A stretch of 64,000 bases of DNA from Acidimicrobiia bacterium. GTDB taxonomy: Bacteria; Actinomycetota; Acidimicrobiia; Acidimicrobiales; Bin134. Below, in pieces: positions 62,775 through 64,000 of this stretch. Under the pieces are notes generated by a model. The model had not been told where the DNA came from, made no database searches, and saw only the letters and a list, made by a program, of their open reading frames with translations. The stretch is from NCBI GenBank assembly GCA_022826705.1, contig JAJDUJ010000027.1:62001-126000 (forward strand), given 5' to 3'. Numbering within the stretch: the stretch's first letter is position 1; every line of letters begins with the position of its first letter. Position numbers and translations under genes: made by a program.

Positions 62775-64000
62775 TCACGCAGGCCGTGAGGGCTCTTTGG
62801 TCTCTTCGGCAAAACTGGTGGGGAGGTAGTGGAAGCCGCGGCCTTTTCTCTGCTTTCGACTCTGGGTCAGGTGCCCATCTCGTGCCAGTTCGGTGAGGAG
62901 CCTTCCAACATAGGGCTTGGAGAGGCGGATGAGGTCTGCCGCCTCCGTGGAGGAGATCCTTCCTCTCTTTTGCGCCCAGTCGAGGATCAGCGCCTCTCGG
63001 CTGTCGGATGTGTCGAGGTGGACCAGCCGCTGGCTCAGTGCTTTGCGGCTGTTCTCCGACAATCGGTAGGCGGGCGGTTGGTCTGCTGGGACACCTTCCA
63101 CGAGGGCGATTATCGGGTGTCCGCTGCTGGTGGTGGCCATCGCGTTCGACAGCGCGAACACTGACTCTGCCGGGGAGCGCTGCAAGGTGGTGGCCACGGT
63201 GTTGGCATCGGCCCAGCCGTGTCGGATCATGTGCTCGACGATCAACAAGAGGTCGACGTCGGAGCGCGAGGGCTGCGGCTCGATGGCGTCGACGAAGCCG
63301 ACCATGGCGCTGTCGGGCTCTCCGCCGAACAGCGTGACGCGGACATAGGGGCCCTCGATCTCAGAGAAGGCTGGCGGCGGTCTGCCTATGACCAGCATGT
63401 CCGCGGTCATGCGGTCCACGCCTATACCCTCGCGCTCAGCGAGATGCAGCATCGCCATCGCTTCGGCCAGGCTGCGGTTTCTTGGCTCCGGCGGGTGGGT
63501 GATGATGTTCTCCGGGGTTACCCCGCCGATGAATCCGCCTGGTGACGTGACGCTCAGCTGATTGCCTACGTGCTCGACCGTCGTGGGTTGGTGAGCGTGC
63601 CAGTCGCGGTGGGCGACGCCGTTCACGATCGCCTCGCGAGCAGCACGGGAGGGAAGGTAGAGCACCTGCCGGTGGGAGAAGCCCGATGCCACGTGCTCAG
63701 TCCGGTTCGCTGCTTGGCACAGTTGCTCGACGCGGGCGATCTGGATCAGCAAGGGGCCGGTGCCGCCGTAGCGGTTGATGCTGTCGCCTCCCGGGATTTC
63801 GCGGCGGATGTAGTCGATGCCTATATCTGGGGTCTCCACGAGGAGCAGGGAGCCCGCGTTGGTGAGCCGGCCTTGGCCGTCGACCAGGCCGAGCCGCCGG
63901 ACCAGGTCTTCGTCGCTGGCGCGGGCCAGGTCAGTCGCATCAGCCCTTTCGCCCTCGCGCAGGTAGCTGCGGGCCGCCTCCAGCGCTGCCGGGCTAACGT
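62775..64000 (-). CDS. Schlafen/AlbA_2-type ATPase-fold protein, C-terminal part (5' end outside window)
   Basis: The frame is open to the right edge; GTG 63839 is internal. The visible 408 or so residues begin DLARASDEDLVRRLGLVDGQ, then RLTNAGSLLLVE, the segment that follows the AlbA_2 domain in COG2865 proteins. A GHKL-like ATPase motif set follows: REAIVNGVAHRDW, VTSPGGFIGGVTPENI, PEPRNRSLAEAM, and REGIGVDRM. A C-terminal winged helix (RGRISSTEAADLIRLSKPYVGRLLTELARDGHL) probably binds DNA. Such proteins are annotated as RecG-like regulators and are frequent in defence and mobile regions. Confidence 0.83.
   Translation of the reverse strand, partial: VSPAALEAARSYLREGERADATDLARASDEDLVRRLGLVDGQGRLTNAGSLLLVETPDIGIDYIRREIPGGDSINRYGGTGPLLIQIARVEQLCQAANRTEHVASGFSHRQVLYLPSRAAREAIVNGVAHRDWHAHQPTTVEHVGNQLSVTSPGGFIGGVTPENIITHPPEPRNRSLAEAMAMLHLAEREGIGVDRMTADMLVIGRPPPAFSEIEGPYVRVTLFGGEPDSAMVGFVDAIEPQPSRSDVDLLLIVEHMIRHGWADANTVATTLQRSPAESVFALSNAMATTSSGHPIIALVEGVPADQPPAYRLSENSRKALSQRLVHLDTSDSREALILDWAQKRGRISSTEAADLIRLSKPYVGRLLTELARDGHLTQSRKQRKGRGFHYLPTSFAEETKEPSRPA

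Noticed and set aside
62557..62778. N-terminal extension of the 62299-62556 protein
   Set aside because: It would translate through the 47-nt hairpin, while ATG 62556 has a strong GGAGGG site.

Overview
This is a high-GC actinobacterial chromosome segment, most likely from the class Acidimicrobiia or a close relative. The lineage is inferred from content: a mycothiol ligase (MshC), an F420H2:NADP oxidoreductase next to a luciferase-like F420-type oxidoreductase, an InhA-like enoyl reductase, and a phosphatidylinositol mannoside cluster (HIT protein, PI-phosphate synthase, acyltransferase, PimA) directly after thrS, the order known from Mycobacterium. Many genes have a TANNNT-like hexamer 6-7 nt before the start codon, the layout of leaderless actinobacterial transcripts.

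Layout. 1-6.6 kb: the C-terminal part of one sulfatase, a complete sulfatase, and an ABC importer whose lipoprotein carries two tandem solute-binding domains. 6.6-16.1 kb: an orphan beta-class DNA methyltransferase with a fused C-terminal domain, a coiled-coil protein, a MarR regulator with a heterodimeric ABC exporter and an extra ABC ATPase, and two overlapping CNNM/HlyC-type membrane proteins. 16.1-19.7 kb: redox and lipid genes (luciferase-like oxidoreductase, fabI, fno, mshC). 19.8-30.1 kb: thrS, the PIM operon, a degenerate M48 protease homologue, a DUF3048 lipoprotein, pdxS, pdxT and yebC. 30.1-32.2 kb: ruvCAB on the minus strand. 32.3-54.98 kb: a long plus-strand run of core genes: queA, tgt, yajC, secDF, apt, rel, hisS, aspS, rarA, alaS, ruvX, mltG, aroE, prepilin peptidase, aroKBQ, pepQ, efp, nusB.

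From 55.0 kb to the window end no core genes are recognisable. This accessory region starts with a tyrosine recombinase directly after nusB. It continues with a secreted fibronectin-III protein of mosaic composition and an array of small membrane proteins. Four of these share a nearly identical 5' element in which a GC-rich inverted repeat brackets the start codon. It ends with repeat-rich spacers, a strong hairpin and a partial Schlafen/AlbA-type ATPase-fold protein. The small-protein array beside the recombinase is the best candidate for an undescribed system.

A second pattern lies in the core region. At least six gene junctions carry a 9-20 codon mini-ORF that starts on or within 2 nt of the upstream stop and ends on or within 2 nt of the downstream start. 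Several show residual direct repeats, so they look like remnants of short tandem duplications across overlapping gene borders. Other notable points are a tRNA-guanine transglycosylase lacking all three zinc cysteines, an M48 homologue lacking its zinc ligands, and a methyltransferase fused to a possibly degenerate nuclease-like domain. All coordinates, motifs and repeats were read by eye; no homology search or folding program was run.
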